Source of the DNA: Bactericera cockerelli
Taxonomy: Eukaryota; Arthropoda; Insecta; Hemiptera; Triozidae
Reading direction: 5' to 3'
DNA: 64,000 bases
Assembly: GCA_024516035.1 (NCBI GenBank)
Contig: CM044960.1
Coordinates: 14,693,880 to 14,757,879 of the forward strand
Position 1 is the first letter of the stretch. The number at the start of each line of letters is the position of its first letter. Positions 63,531 through 64,000 of this stretch are shown here, piece by piece. The notes under the pieces are model-generated. The model made no database searches, was not told the DNA's origin, and saw nothing but the letters and a program-made list of their open reading frames with translations. Position numbers and translations under genes: made by a program.

Positions 63531-64000
63531 GGGAGTGGGAACACAATGGACAACAGTTAGTATCTGGACAGGGGAGTGGAAACACAATGGACAACAGTTA
63601 GTATCTGGACAGGGGAGTGGAAACACAATGGACAACAGTTAGTATCTGGACATGCAGGGAATGGAAACACAACGGACAACAGTTAGTGGCTGGACAGGGG
63701 AATGGAAACACAATGGACAACAGTTAGTATCTGGACAGGGGAGTGGAAACACAATGGACAACAGTTAGTATCTGGACAGGGGAGTGGAAACACAATGGAC
63801 AACAGTTAGTGTCTGGACAGGGGAGTGGAAACACAATGGACAACAGTTAGTATCTGGACATGCAGGGAATGGAAACACAATGGACAACAGTTAGTGTCTG
63901 GACAGGGGAGTGGAAACACAATGGACAACAGTTAGTATCTGGACATGCAGGGAATGGAAACACAATGGACAACAGTTAGTGTCTGGACAGGGGAGTGGAA
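63531..64000 (-). repeat. 41-44 bp tandem array at the SH3-D exon acceptor
   Basis: At least 11 copies of GGGAGTGGAAACACAATGGA plus CAACAGTTAGTATCTGGACA, running off the window. On the transcribed strand each unit has TACTAAC or CACTAAC (ideal branch site) followed by a pyrimidine-rich stretch ending in CCACTCCCC. The exon-proximal copy ends in AG and is the real acceptor. Confidence 0.9.

Overview
The window is nuclear DNA from an insect. It is AT-rich, with long introns full of repeats, GT-AG splicing, tRNA-derived and 5S-derived SINEs, Helitrons, MITEs and poly(A) signals. The two genes and the repeat types fit a hemipteran, perhaps a planthopper-like auchenorrhynchan; that placement is inference.

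Both genes I can support lie on the minus strand. (1) A complete prophenoloxidase (PPO) gene runs from a promoter near 26.6 kb to its stop at 9447. It has one non-coding and twelve coding exons whose phases all agree and give 732 residues, with all six copper histidines, the Arg-Phe activation site, the GCGWPQHM motif and a Gln/Pro/Gly-rich tail. (2) The 3' part of intersectin (Dap160/ITSN, long form) runs from beyond the right edge to its stop at 32921. Twelve exons encode the end of SH3-D, all of SH3-E, then DH, PH and C2 domains (599 residues in the window). An alternative last exon with its own AATAAA is predicted at 57.3-57.7 kb. The genes are head-to-tail, 6.3 kb apart. They work separately: PPO in haemolymph melanisation and immunity, intersectin in endocytosis and Cdc42/actin signalling.

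Layout: 0.4-6.7 kb, a 6.26 kb foldback element with 9-bp target duplications; 6.7-8.6 kb, nested SINEs; 8.6-26.6 kb, PPO with MITEs, SINEs and a TIR element in its introns; 26.6-32.7 kb, intergenic repeats; 32.9-64 kb, intersectin, whose largest intron (38.0-50.3 kb) holds a 10.1 kb CMC/EnSpm-like transposon that itself contains piggyBac-type and hAT-type insertions.

The most unusual pattern is that tandem repeats repeatedly straddle exon-intron junctions. Arrays or duplications carry copies of 5' splice sites (PPO exon 8, 5 copies; intersectin, 11 copies of 29 bp) or 3' splice-site parts (intersectin PH exon, about 22 copies of 36 bp split by the 10 kb transposon; intersectin SH3-D exon, at least 11 copies of about 41 bp with branch-point-like TACTAAC; PPO exons 2 and 4, two copies each). 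I know of no named system that explains this, and it is the main candidate for something undescribed.
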